From a bacterium (lineage in GTDB: Bacteria; Zhuqueibacterota; QNDG01; JAGLOF01): 64,000 bases of DNA. The position numbers were made by a program, and so were the translations under genes. Of this stretch, positions 34,548 to 43,183 are shown piece by piece (position 1 is the stretch's first letter; every line of letters begins with the position of its first letter). The stretch lies in contig JAFGRY010000037.1 of NCBI GenBank assembly GCA_016934955.1, forward strand, positions 1 through 64,000, written 5' to 3'. The notes beneath the pieces are model-generated. The model did no database searches, had not been told where the DNA came from, and worked only from the letters and a program-made list of their open reading frames with translations.

Positions 34548-35408
34548 CTAGTGCGGCCTCCGGATGATCCCGTTTGCCGTGCCCGTAAGCCATGCGGCAT
34601 ACAGTTCCGGCCGCCGGTCCGCCAGAAAATGTTTTCTGGCGTGGGACCGTTCAACAGCATCGAGATCGAGTTCAGCATAAAGGATGGCTTCTTCCAGCGC
34701 CGGGGCTTGGGCCATCACCTGGCCGGCGGGCGAAGTGACGAACGATTTCCCTTCAAAGGTCAGATGCCTCTCCCGGCCCACCCGGTTGCAGAGGGCCGTG
34801 TAATACCCGTTCTGGAAGGAGGCCACCTGCAGCTCGGCTTCATACAGTCCGTCCGGCCATTCTCCCACTGATCCCGCCTGGGGCACGACAACAAGTTCCG
34901 CTCCCATCAGGGCGACGGCCCGCATGTATTCGGGATAGTGTCGGTCATAACATATTACCACACCGATTGTGCCGACCGCGGTATCAAAAACGATCTCGCT
35001 GTTCCCCGGCGCGTAATACCCCTGCTCATGGTAGTGCTCCATTTCCAGAATATGGACCATCCGCGTGCTTCCCAGCAGAGATCCATCCGCATCGATGACC
35101 GGAGAGGTGTCGTAGGTCAGGTCCCCGTCCCGCTCGAAGAGATTGAGCACGGTGACAACACCGTATTTCCTGGCCAGTCGCTGAAAACGGGCGACCGTCG
35201 GACCGGGAACCGGTTCGGCCAGGTCGAGCCTGTCCGGGCCGGCAGGATGCTGCGGATAGAAGGGAGTGAACGCCAGTTCGGCAAAAGCGATCAGCCCGGC
35301 GCCTTTCTCGGCTGCGGTGATGAAGGCCCGCTCACCCTTGCTGATATTTTGTTCGAGATCGGAACTCGCGGTCTGCTGAATGAGAGCAATGGTTACGCTT
35401 CGGGACAT
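34548..35408 (-). CDS. Nitrilase-superfamily carbon-nitrogen hydrolase, altered catalytic lysine
   Basis: About 286 residues from ATG 35406-35408 after GGGAG. The superfamily glutamate is visible in AFAELAFTPFYP and the nucleophile cysteine in IGVVICYDRHYPEYMRA. The usual lysine (as in YRKMHIP) aligns with methionine in GSTRMVHILE, so the Glu-Lys-Cys triad appears incomplete unless another lysine substitutes. A family activity cannot be named. Located downstream of the anti-sigma-like gene but in its own unit. Confidence 0.78.
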   Translation of the reverse strand: MSRSVTIALIQQTASSDLEQNISKGERAFITAAEKGAGLIAFAELAFTPFYPQHPAGPDRLDLAEPVPGPTVARFQRLARKYGVVTVLNLFERDGDLTYDTSPVIDADGSLLGSTRMVHILEMEHYHEQGYYAPGNSEIVFDTAVGTIGVVICYDRHYPEYMRAVALMGAELVVVPQAGSVGEWPDGLYEAELQVASFQNGYYTALCNRVGRERHLTFEGKSFVTSPAGQVMAQAPALEEAILYAELDLDAVERSHARKHFLADRRPELYAAWLTGTANGIIRRPH

Positions 35409-35580
35409 GGATGCATTCTCCCGTTTTCGATGGGCGCCGGCCGGCCTGGAAACAGCCGCCGGCCGGGACTGCATACGGATCGCCGCAAAACAGTCCTTTC
35501 AAGATACAAAAAAATATCATATTCTCAAGAAAATATTTCACCAGGCAGGGAAGAGGAACTGTGCCGCACGGGATTCAGAA

Positions 35581-35621
35581 ACGCCCGGTCCGGTGCTCAC
35601 TCCACGGGCCGGACCGGGCGT
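35581..35621 (-). terminator. Terminator-like hairpin after the sigma operon
   Basis: ACGCCCGGTCCG pairs perfectly with its complement (35581-35592 with 35610-35621) just past the stop at 35642. The T-run on the minus strand is short (TTTCTGAA). Confidence 0.5.
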
Positions 35622-35641
35622 TGCCGTCACCGGTGCCTGAT

Positions 35642-36367
35642 TCAGGAGGGCCGCACGAGATAGGCGAACAGCAGCAGCCCTGCGATGAGGGCGAGCACTG
35701 CCGCGGCAATCCAGCGTATACGCTGCATCTTCTGCTCTTTCAGTTTTTGAGAACTGAAGGTGGATTCGTCAAGGTCGGAAAGACACTCACGCAGCTGATT
35801 CATCTGAAACCGGTACTGCAGCATCGGCACCAGCACCCCCAGCAGATAGCCGACCAGGAGGAAGAGAGTGAACACGACGAGATCTTCACTGTCCAGCGGC
35901 CGCACACCGCCGTACCTGAAGAAGAAGTAGTACAGCATACCGGTCACGAGCAGCAGCGGATTTGTGCCGCCGGCAATGAAAAGAACGGTCCGGTACCGGG
36001 TTTCGTAATATTCGATAATCGCCGCAAGCATATCGCGAACATTGTTCCGGTCCGGAGCGAATGGTGGCATCGTTACCAGGTACCGGACCTGCAGCGATCC
36101 CAGAACCAGGATGCATCCCAGGGTGACGTACGCGGCCAGATCTATCCCCTGCGGCGTATTCATGACCAAGGCCAGATAGAGCAGGGCTGCCCCGACTCCG
36201 GTCTTGAGTGCGATATCGATTACCAGTCCGTTCCGGAACAGCCGCCCGGCGCTGTGGGACCGTCCCTTGAGGTACGCGCGCATCTCATCGCGGGAAAGCG
36301 GTGCGAATCCCGCATCTTCGGCGGATGCCGCCTTCCATACCTCTTTGTACTCATCAATATTTTTCAT
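35642..36367 (-). CDS. Membrane protein partner of the ECF sigma factor (possible anti-sigma)
   Basis: About 241 residues from ATG 36365-36367, one base after the sigma stop, hence translationally coupled. A soluble N-terminal part of about 60 residues (MKNIDEYKEVWKAA) is followed by two helix pairs near YLALVMNTPQGIDLAAYVTL and LVVFTLFLLVGYLLGVLV, and a final helix AVLALIAGLLLFAYLV at the C-terminus. No zinc anti-sigma HxxxCxxC motif is present. Assignment as anti-sigma factor is by position and topology only. Confidence 0.55.
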   Translation of the reverse strand: MKNIDEYKEVWKAASAEDAGFAPLSRDEMRAYLKGRSHSAGRLFRNGLVIDIALKTGVGAALLYLALVMNTPQGIDLAAYVTLGCILVLGSLQVRYLVTMPPFAPDRNNVRDMLAAIIEYYETRYRTVLFIAGGTNPLLLVTGMLYYFFFRYGGVRPLDSEDLVVFTLFLLVGYLLGVLVPMLQYRFQMNQLRECLSDLDESTFSSQKLKEQKMQRIRWIAAAVLALIAGLLLFAYLVRPS

Positions 36368-36368
36368 A

Positions 36369-36866
36369 TCACACCATCCCTTTAATTGTCGTTTCCAGTT
36401 TTTTACGGATGCGCACAAGCCGCACGCTGACATTCTTGACGCTGATACCGATCAGCCCGGCGATCTCTTCATAGGTCCTGTCCTCGAGCCAGAGCAGGAT
36501 TACCGCTTTGTCTACCGGCTTGAGCTGTGCAATGGCCTCATACAGCAGATCGAGATCTTCCTTCGCAACGGCACCGCTGCAGCGGACCGGTGCGGCTTCC
36601 CGGGAGAGATCCCTGTCAACCGCCAGCAATGCAGGCTTCTTCACCGTGGTGATCGCGGTGTTCAGCGCCACCCGGTACATCCATGTCGCAAATGAAGAGC
36701 GGCCTTCGAAGGACCCGTAGGATTTCCAGAGTTGAAGCAGTATTTCCTGGTACATATCCTGGCGGTCAGCCCTGTTGTTCGTGTAGATTCTGCATATCTT
36801 GTGCAGAATGTTTTCATGTTCCCGAATCAGTTCGAGAAATTTCTTTTCACTTGATCCGCTGCTCAT
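36369..36866 (-). CDS. ECF-type RNA polymerase sigma factor
   Basis: 165 residues with region 2 (MYQEILLQLWKSYGSFEGR, FATWMYRVALNTA) and region 4 (LKPVDKAVILLWLEDRTYEEIAGLIGISVKNVSVRL helix-turn-helix, given here in parts). No regions 1 or 3, as expected for ECF. ATG follows AAAGGGAATCTC. Followed directly by the membrane partner. Probably responds to an envelope signal; its target promoters cannot be read from here. Confidence 0.9.
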   Translation of the reverse strand: MSSGSSEKKFLELIREHENILHKICRIYTNNRADRQDMYQEILLQLWKSYGSFEGRSSFATWMYRVALNTAITTVKKPALLAVDRDLSREAAPVRCSGAVAKEDLDLLYEAIAQLKPVDKAVILLWLEDRTYEEIAGLIGISVKNVSVRLVRIRKKLETTIKGMV

Positions 36867-36921
36867 GAGATTCCCTTTCCTTCAACTGATGACCGCAACG
36901 CGGGTGCGATGCCGCCGCGAT

Positions 36922-37122
36922 CTATCGCCACGTTCCGTATTCCTGAAACAGTATCGTCAGCACCGCAAGGCAGATGGATATGAATCTGTCGGATCGTCCG
37001 CTCCAGCCCGCGGTCCATGCCGCCCGCTCCGCAATTGTGCTGATCACAGGACTCATACGTCTTCCGGCGAGCCCGGGACCGCGTAAGCGTCCGGCGTTTT
37101 CTCCAGCGGTTCCTGTTGGCAC
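36922..37122 (-). CDS. Possible small protein upstream of the ECF sigma factor
   Basis: A 66-residue frame from GTG 37120-37122, six bases after a consensus AAAGGAGG ribosome site. It is rich in Gly, Ala and Arg and ends with a hydrophobic stretch FISICLAVLTILF. No family recognised. The strong ribosome site, and its position 55 bases upstream of the sigma gene on the same strand, are the only support. The surrounding gap 36867-37303 holds nothing else but the terminator at 37253. Confidence 0.4.
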   Translation of the reverse strand: MPTGTAGENAGRLRGPGLAGRRMSPVISTIAERAAWTAGWSGRSDRFISICLAVLTILFQEYGTWR

Positions 37123-37252
37123 GTCACACCTCCTTTCCCTTTGACATTCACCCGGTTAGTCCGGCGGGAAAGAAAATAACTACACTTTTTTTTCTATGTC
37201 ACCGGGATCATGCCGGAGAAGGGGGGCGCAGGCTGTCCGGGGCCTGGAAAAT

Positions 37253-37283
37253 AAAAACCCCCGGTACGCTCAGTGCCGGGGGT
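37253..37283 (-). terminator. Terminator of the TfoX-N gene
   Basis: On the minus strand an 11-pair stem built on ACCCCCGG and CCGGGGGT, with one G-U pair, loop TGAGC, followed by TTTTTAT. It lies 20 bases past the stop at 37304. Confidence 0.8.
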
Positions 37284-37303
37284 ATGTACCATACGACATG
37301 AAA

Positions 37304-37651
37304 TTATGCATCTTTTCCGGCGGCGCGGTGTTTCTTTTTTTTCGGTTTCGGTGCCGGCAGCTCCCTGAACGTGATGGCGATCAGTTCACTGAGCCACTCC
37401 CTGTCTTCCAGCTGTTCTTCAATAAGAAAGGCGTTTTTCGCCCGCGGATAGGGCGGCGCTTCCGTCACATCACCTATAAATGCGCGTCCCGCCTCAGTCG
37501 GTTTCACGAAAAGCCGGTTGTCACACACGAGAGCGACCACCTTCCCGTCGCAGTACACCGCATACTCGCCGAACATTTTCCGGAAGGTAATCACTCCCGC
37601 CCCCTCCATCTGCTCCGCGACATATTCTACAAAATTCTGATCCGAGCCCAT
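37304..37651 (-). CDS. TfoX N-terminal domain protein
   Basis: About 115 residues from ATG 37649-37651, preceded by GAGGATTGAAT. The text ITFRKMFGEYAVYCDGKVVALVCDNRLFVK (seen in two parts) and EAPPYPRAKNAFLI identify the TfoX_N family. The competence-regulator C-terminal domain is absent, as in many stand-alone members. The C-terminus is lysine-rich (PKPKKKKHRAAGKDA). Function unknown. Confidence 0.82.
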   Translation of the reverse strand: MGSDQNFVEYVAEQMEGAGVITFRKMFGEYAVYCDGKVVALVCDNRLFVKPTEAGRAFIGDVTEAPPYPRAKNAFLIEEQLEDREWLSELIAITFRELPAPKPKKKKHRAAGKDA

Positions 37652-37674
37652 ATTCAATCCTCGCTCAATCGTCC

Positions 37675-37698
37675 AGAGGCGCACGATCGTGCGCCTCT
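37675..37698. repeat. Dispersed palindrome, copy 2
   Basis: AGAGGCGCACGA followed by its exact reverse complement gives a perfect 24-base palindrome, one base different from 24746-24769. It lies in the gap between the amidase stop and the TfoX-N start. Confidence 0.6.
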
Positions 37699-37727
37699 AC
37701 GGTATCCTTTTTCCTTTTCCGTTATCC

Positions 37728-39422
37728 TTATTGATCCTCATCCGCCCAGGACAGATCCGGATGTTTCAGATGGTAATCCGTCACGCTCTGAAACGCCCGT
37801 GCCACTTCAAGCACTTTCCCGTCCTCAAAAAGCTGACCGATAAAGGAAATGCTCATCGACCTTCCCTCAGCGGTAACTTCCACGGGGACAACAGCTGCCG
37901 GATGCCCGGTCAGATTTGTCATCAGCAGCTGAGAGCCGAATGAAGGAACCACCAGCACGTCATAATCAGCAAAAAAAGCGGACAGTTTTTGCATCAGGAT
38001 CAGCCGCGCCCGGTTTGCCTGAATATATTCAACCGCGGGGATGAAGCGCGCCTGCCGGAAAATATCGGGCCAGTCGCCGGGGCGCTGCCGCACCAGCAGA
38101 TCATCGCGGTTCGAACGGGTAAGATCATCGAACGCGGCCGCGGCTTCGGCATCGAGAATATAGGAAAGGGAATACACCGGAAATTCCGGCAGTTCCGCCG
38201 GCACCAGGTTCCCCCCCGCCTTGCTGAGCATCTCGATGATATGGCTGTAAAGCTCGACATTGGCCGTATCTTTTTCAAATTCAGTTTTCAGATAGCCGAT
38301 ACGCAGGTGGTTGATGGGGGAGCTGCCGTCGTAGTCGAAAGGGACATCCCGGGTGGAACGGTCCAGCGGATCGGCACCGTTGATCACCTGAAAAACGCAG
38401 GCGCATCCTTCCGCGCTGCGGCAGATCGGCCCGATCTTGTCCATTGTCCAGGAAAGGGCCATTGCTCCGGCCCTGCTCACCCGCCCGTAGGTGGGCCGCA
38501 GGCCGCTGACCCGGCAACGGGTGCTGGGCGACACGATCGAACCCCAGGTTTCCGTGCCGATGGAAAACCCCACCAGGCCGGCCGATGTCGCCGAGGCGGA
38601 CCCCGCCGAGCTGCCGCTGGACCCCTGGGTCGAATCCCAGGGATTCACGGTCTGCCCGCCGAACCAGACATCATCCATGGCCAGTGCTCCCATGGAGAGT
38701 TTGGCGACCAGCACCGCGCCTGCATCTTCCAGTTTTTTGACAACGGTGGCGGTATAGTCCAGAACCTGATCCTTATAGGGAGCGGCTCCCCAGGTGGTTT
38801 TGTAGCCGGGCACGGCGAGAAGGTCCTTCACCCCGTAGGGAATTCCATGCAGGATTCCTTTGTACCTGCCGGCCGCGATCTCTTCATCGGCCCGGCGGGC
38901 CTGCTGCAGCGCCAGCTCCTCGGTAAGGGAAATCACGCACTTCAGTTTCGGCCCGTATGTTTTCAGCCTCTCCAGGTAAAGTTCCGTCAGCTCCAGTGAC
39001 GTCATCCGCCCTGTTCTGATCAGCTCCGCCAGTTCCGGCAGGGTGAAGAATGCGACAGCCTCGATATCTTGGGGCAGCATGACATTTTTTCGTGTACCGG
39101 GGATGAAACGCGCGGTTCGTTCCCGAATGGTGAATCCCGGAGGAACACAGTTGAAATCGATGGCCGGCGCATCGCTGTTTTGCAGATTGAGGGCTCTTAC
39201 CTCATCGTAATGTCCGGCTTTCTCCCTCAGATCGTTCACCATGCGCTTCCGCTCGGCTGCGGTCAGATGCAGACCGGGAATATGCTGCGCGGATCCGATG
39301 CTCGCGGTGGAGATCCTGCTGTGCTGATACAGATGCAGGGCGTTGAACACAAGGCTGACAAGACACAACGGGATTACAATGAAAAGCAATCGCTTCAACG
39401 GTGCTGACGACTGTGCATTCAT
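37728..39422 (-). CDS. Exported or membrane-anchored amidase-signature enzyme
   Basis: 564 residues with an N-terminal hydrophobic segment (LLFIVIPLCLVSLVFNAL) that is a signal anchor. The Ser-cisSer-Lys triad is readable: lysine in GIPYGVKDLLAVPGY, the glycine/serine-rich loop STQGSSGSSAGSASA and the nucleophile serine in GTETWGSIVSPS. The amidase signature enzymes hydrolyse amide bonds, for example of amides or peptide amides; this substrate is unknown. Longer than the usual ~470 residues, owing to a ~120-residue N-terminal extension. Confidence 0.85.
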   Translation of the reverse strand: MNAQSSAPLKRLLFIVIPLCLVSLVFNALHLYQHSRISTASIGSAQHIPGLHLTAAERKRMVNDLREKAGHYDEVRALNLQNSDAPAIDFNCVPPGFTIRERTARFIPGTRKNVMLPQDIEAVAFFTLPELAELIRTGRMTSLELTELYLERLKTYGPKLKCVISLTEELALQQARRADEEIAAGRYKGILHGIPYGVKDLLAVPGYKTTWGAAPYKDQVLDYTATVVKKLEDAGAVLVAKLSMGALAMDDVWFGGQTVNPWDSTQGSSGSSAGSASATSAGLVGFSIGTETWGSIVSPSTRCRVSGLRPTYGRVSRAGAMALSWTMDKIGPICRSAEGCACVFQVINGADPLDRSTRDVPFDYDGSSPINHLRIGYLKTEFEKDTANVELYSHIIEMLSKAGGNLVPAELPEFPVYSLSYILDAEAAAAFDDLTRSNRDDLLVRQRPGDWPDIFRQARFIPAVEYIQANRARLILMQKLSAFFADYDVLVVPSFGSQLLMTNLTGHPAAVVPVEVTAEGRSMSISFIGQLFEDGKVLEVARAFQSVTDYHLKHPDLSWADEDQ

Positions 39423-39525
39423 GGGGCACCTTCCTGTTATACATGGGAATTGAGGATGATTACAGTAAAAATAGTAATCGGCAGCGAGGAAGTCAAATCA
39501 TTAAATCGGGTGTGAAGCAGTGGAG

Positions 39526-39557
39526 AAAAAAAGCCGGACGGCGGGCCGTCCGGCTTT
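39526..39557 (-). terminator. Terminator of the barrel gene at 39577
   Basis: AAAGCCGGACG pairs with CGTCCGGCTTT around GCGGGC, with seven T on the minus strand. Confidence 0.85.
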
Positions 39558-39576
39558 CTACCTTGAGCAACAGTGA

Positions 39577-40293
39577 TTAAAAAGTGAAAATAACGCCGAT
39601 AGAGCCCATGATAATATCAGTGAAGGACCGTTTTGTATCATAAATCACGTCGCCCTCTATCACTTCAACTCCGTTTTTCTTCAGATATTCCGCCTCACCC
39701 CCCTTGAGGTACCTGGCACCGATCTCCACATACACCGACTCGAATCCCCCGTCGCCGCGTTCGTCAAAAGGGCGGGGTCCGGCAACCCGGAACTGAATGC
39801 CGCCGCCCACGCCGTAGCTGCTGGTGAAATCCCGCATGTTGTTTGAACTGGCAATCTCTTCATAATCACCCTGATCCTGCACCTCCGTATCAGTTGTAAA
39901 AAGACTGAAACCGCCATACGCGTCAACATAGGGACGGAACGCACCCCGCTGCGGCTGTAACCGCATCATCAGATACCCATACATAATACTGTTTGTAGTG
40001 ACCACATCGACATTAACCCATGGGATCGTTGTGCTCCAGGGGACTTCTCTGGATTCCCTACCGTAGATCAGGAAAGAAAACCCCGCACCGATTGATACAG
40101 GCGTCTCCGGAACATTGTAAAGAAACTTCCCGTCCAGACCATATCCATTCACATCGAGATTGTCTGCGAACTCCCCGTGGGGAAACCCCACCATAAAATC
40201 AAGCCCGCCCTGAAAATTGCTCTGTGCCGACAGTAAAACCGGCAGGCTGCAGAGCACCGCCGCACTCAAGACAACACATGCCATTTTGTTCAT
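39577..40293 (-). CDS. Outer-membrane beta-barrel protein
   Basis: About 238 residues from ATG 40291-40293 after AGGAACGAGC. Signal peptide ends in LLSAQ. The remaining text alternates hydrophobic and polar residues (GLDFMVGFPHGEFADN, GYLMMRLQPQRGAFRPYVDAYG) and ends DIIMGSIGVIFTF, as outer-membrane barrels do. OmpW/PorT-like barrels share this size. No specific function visible. Confidence 0.65.
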   Translation of the reverse strand: MNKMACVVLSAAVLCSLPVLLSAQSNFQGGLDFMVGFPHGEFADNLDVNGYGLDGKFLYNVPETPVSIGAGFSFLIYGRESREVPWSTTIPWVNVDVVTTNSIMYGYLMMRLQPQRGAFRPYVDAYGGFSLFTTDTEVQDQGDYEEIASSNNMRDFTSSYGVGGGIQFRVAGPRPFDERGDGGFESVYVEIGARYLKGGEAEYLKKNGVEVIEGDVIYDTKRSFTDIIMGSIGVIFTF

Positions 40294-40558
40294 GCTCGTT
40301 CCTTTCTTCGTTAGATCCGTGGGTGCACCGATACCAGTGACAATAACCATGCCGGATTGACGGCACATTTTCTCACCTTGTTACTATTGAAGTTAAAAAG
40401 GGTTGTTTCCAAAACCGGGCACACGATGCCTGACCGGTGTAAACAAAGTGTACATAACTTTTGGAAAAAAGGCAATAATTTTTACAGTTCCCTGAAGGAA
40501 ACGGGATCAGAAAGGTACGGATGGACGGCAAGCGCCCCTGGACGAAAAAGAAGACCAA

Positions 40559-41665
40559 TCAGGATGCGGGGGTGCCGTATATAATATCATCGATATGATC
40601 TTTGAAATAGCGTTTACATACATCCAGCCCTGCCTCACCGCTGTCAAAATTCAGCACTCCGATCACCCGGCTGCCCGCGGTATCGAGAATTCGCACCGAC
40701 GCATGCTCAACCCTTATCCCTCCGCCGTAGGAATCGGTGTATGCATACCGCAGCGCGGTTTCGACTATTGCCTGAATCCCGAACCGTTCTCTCCCGACAC
40801 GGGAGATTGCCGCCGTATCCCCGGCATAGGTATCCTCTTCTCTCAACACGGCATCCAGAGCGTTCCAGTCGAATATGGAAACGCCCCGTTCCGACAGCAG
40901 CGACTCGATGAACAGATTGAATTCGGAAATGATGATATCCGACGTATGAATAACCGTTGCCCTGGTAAACAGCAGCGTCCGTTCAGGCGTCTCTTTTATG
41001 TGAGCCTTGTCTTCTTTTTTCTCTTTCTGTACGATCAGCCGGGCCGTGGATTTCGAATCCTCTTTCAGAGGAACCAGTTCCGGTGACTGTACCGGGAGCT
41101 CCACCGGTACGGCGGTTGCCGCCACTGTTTCCCGCACAGGCAGACCGCCCGGCTTGAACAGCAGGCCCGTCGAAACGTAGTAGGTATACTGGGTATCACT
41201 GATGCGGGAGTAGCCCCCCTTGACGAGCAGAGACAGTCTGCCGCCGAAACTGATGCCGAATCCCGCTTCGGCCCGCAGTTCTCCGCTGAATTCATGGTTG
41301 TTGAGAATCTCCGCTGTTCCGGCGGCCGAAATCACATCCTCCCTTCTGAATACGTGAGTCAGACCGTATCCTGCGCCGATAAAGATCGATCGGTATAACG
41401 GCAGCCGCAGCAGGGGCATGATGGACGCCCGGGACTGAAACCGGGAGACGCTGCCGGGTGATGGCTCATTGACGGCACCGAACGTGCCGTCCATGGAGAG
41501 GGCGAGATAGCGGCCGGTGAGTGTCACCTCTGCCGCCGGCGTGATCAGCCAGGTGTCCTGCCAGTAATTGTTGCACCCTTTCAACCCTGCATAAACACCG
41601 GTTTGTGCCTGACCGGCAGAAGCGACAGATAGAAGCAACCACAAACATTTACTTCGTAAACGCAT
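40559..41665 (-). CDS. Exported protein, barrel-like N-terminus and CsgG-like C-terminus
   Basis: 368 residues. Signal peptide ends SAGQAQ. Residues ~25-175 look like a small outer-membrane barrel (ALSMDGTFGAVNE, FIGAGYGLTHVF). A charged linker of about 40 residues follows, then a C-terminal domain (FIESLLSERGVSIFDWNAL, RFGIQAIVETALRYAYTD, VRILDTAGSRVIGVL) that resembles the CsgG/TolB-N nucleotide-independent fold used in envelope lipoproteins. The link between the two halves is inference. Ribosome site is weak. Function unknown. Confidence 0.5.
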   Translation of the reverse strand: MRLRSKCLWLLLSVASAGQAQTGVYAGLKGCNNYWQDTWLITPAAEVTLTGRYLALSMDGTFGAVNEPSPGSVSRFQSRASIMPLLRLPLYRSIFIGAGYGLTHVFRREDVISAAGTAEILNNHEFSGELRAEAGFGISFGGRLSLLVKGGYSRISDTQYTYYVSTGLLFKPGGLPVRETVAATAVPVELPVQSPELVPLKEDSKSTARLIVQKEKKEDKAHIKETPERTLLFTRATVIHTSDIIISEFNLFIESLLSERGVSIFDWNALDAVLREEDTYAGDTAAISRVGRERFGIQAIVETALRYAYTDSYGGGIRVEHASVRILDTAGSRVIGVLNFDSGEAGLDVCKRYFKDHIDDIIYGTPAS

Positions 41666-42033
41666 TATAATTCCCGTACTATTTCATTGGCATGTGCCTT
41701 AAAAGCAACAATTATGCCATAACATCACTTTTTTACGTTATTTTGCTAATACGCAAGTTATTGATTTTATTTATTTTATTCTGCTCCGCTCCGGCAGAAG
41801 CCATGCTGCTGCACAGCACGTTGCCGTCTTTCTGGCCGGATTCACTACAGGTGAGCGATATGCCGGTAGATGCTGATCCCAAAAACTCCACCGCACTTTA
41901 GCCTGACAATGTAAGCGTGATCCCGGGCAGAGTCAAGGGAAAACATCCGCCCGGCAATCAGGGTGCGTATTCGGGGCGGGCATATGCGGCGGGACCGCCC
42001 TCATGAGCCCCACGCTGTTTCTACAGCAATGTG
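41666..42033. other. Divergent intergenic region without a supported gene
   Basis: AT-rich near 41700-41800, consistent with promoters, then GC-rich. A 69-residue open frame (41692-41901, plus) begins hydrophobically but lacks a ribosome site and runs into the divergent promoter zone; I do not call it. Confidence 0.4.
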
Positions 42034-42062
42034 TTGCTTTTTCCAATCGAAATGTGTAAATT
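42034..42062 (+). promoter_or_regulatory. Promoter of hypB
   Basis: TTGCTT (42034-42039), 17 bases, TAAATT followed by TC (42057-42062). The core GAAATGTGTA is shared with the resB promoter. The ATG is 36 bases downstream of the -10. Confidence 0.5.
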
Positions 42063-42097
42063 TCCTGTTCCGTAGTCAGTCTACCGGGAGCTTCTTC

Positions 42098-42772
42098 ATG
42101 AAAACCATCAAAACCGCCAACGGCCGTTCGATCGAAATCGCCCTCGACAAATCCCTCTACAATAAAAATGAGGCCATCGCCTCCATAAACCGGCGGCTGC
42201 TGGAAGAGCATGGAATAAAGGCTGTCGATATTCTCGGATCAATAGGATCAGGCAAGACCACGATCACCGGCTGCATGGCGGAGATCCTTGGCAAAAAAAA
42301 AGCGGTGGCAGCACTGGCGGGTGATATCACCACGACAATCGACGCAGATCGAATCCGTGAAAAAGGCGCCGAAGTGCTGCAGATAAATACCGACGGCGGC
42401 TGTCACCTTGACGCCAATATGGTAAAGAATGCCCTCCCCATGTTTGACCTGGAGCAGCTTGACATTCTCCTTATTGAAAATGTCGGCAACCTCATCTGCC
42501 CCGGCGGCTATCCTGTGGGGGCTCAGCAGCGGATGGTCGTGGTCTCCACCACCGAAGGCCCCTATATGATTGTCAAGCACCCCTATATTTTTAAAGACGC
42601 GTCGGTGGTGGCAATCAACAAGATCGACCTTGCCGCCGCCATGGAAGTGGATTTGGCGCAGCTCAAGGCGGATGCTCTGACCATCAAACCCGACATTCGG
42701 GTCGTATTCACCAACGGCCGAACCGGTGAAGGCATTTCTGAACTGATCGCCGCCCTGGGCCTCACGGACTGA
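42098..42772 (+). CDS. hypB: Hydrogenase nickel-incorporation GTPase HypB
   Basis: About 224 residues from ATG 42098 after GGGAGC. Walker A is LGSIGSGKTTIT, then AGDITTTIDADRI, the metal-site region NTDGGCHLDANMV, LLIENVGNLICP and the base-specificity motif NKIDLA. The N-terminal CxxCGC nickel motif and the histidine tail of some HypB are absent. It delivers nickel to [NiFe]-hydrogenase large subunit together with HypA. No hydrogenase genes lie in the window. Confidence 0.93.
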   Translation: MKTIKTANGRSIEIALDKSLYNKNEAIASINRRLLEEHGIKAVDILGSIGSGKTTITGCMAEILGKKKAVAALAGDITTTIDADRIREKGAEVLQINTDGGCHLDANMVKNALPMFDLEQLDILLIENVGNLICPGGYPVGAQQRMVVVSTTEGPYMIVKHPYIFKDASVVAINKIDLAAAMEVDLAQLKADALTIKPDIRVVFTNGRTGEGISELIAALGLTD

Positions 42773-42776
42773 CCCC

Positions 42777-43154
42777 ATGCACGAAACCGCCATAGCCATG
42801 TCCATCGTCGAAACCGTGCTGACGGAAGCCGAAAAGCAGCAGGCTGTATCGGTTCAGTCAATTGATATCGAAATCGGCGAACTGACCTTTCTCGGCACCG
42901 ATCAGATAGCATTCTGGGTGAAAACCAACTTTGAAAACACTATCGCGGCGAATGCCGCCCTCAATTTCATCCAGGTGAAGGCCGAGGTGTCCTGCGATGC
43001 CTGCGGATACCGGGGCGGGCTCAGCATCACGGAAGATCCCGCCTACCACATGCAGCTGCCGGTGTTCGCCTGCCCGCACTGCGGCCGGGGAACCATCACC
43101 ATCATCAAAGGAAAAGACGCATTTATTCGCACGATACACATTGAAAAAGAATGA
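42777..43154 (+). CDS. hypA: Hydrogenase nickel-incorporation protein HypA
   Basis: 125 residues, four bases after hypB. It starts MHETAIAMSIV, with the invariant N-terminal MHE that binds nickel, and carries two zinc-ligand pairs, CDACG and CPHCG. It works with HypB on hydrogenase (and sometimes urease) maturation. Both are present without hypCDEF or the structural genes here. Confidence 0.93.
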   Translation: MHETAIAMSIVETVLTEAEKQQAVSVQSIDIEIGELTFLGTDQIAFWVKTNFENTIAANAALNFIQVKAEVSCDACGYRGGLSITEDPAYHMQLPVFACPHCGRGTITIIKGKDAFIRTIHIEKE

Positions 43155-43183
43155 CCCTGAAACCCAAATGTAAGGAACCAGCC

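Noticed and set aside
41692-41901. 69-residue plus-strand frame with a hydrophobic start
   Set aside because: No ribosome site, AT-rich promoter zone, no conservation to judge.
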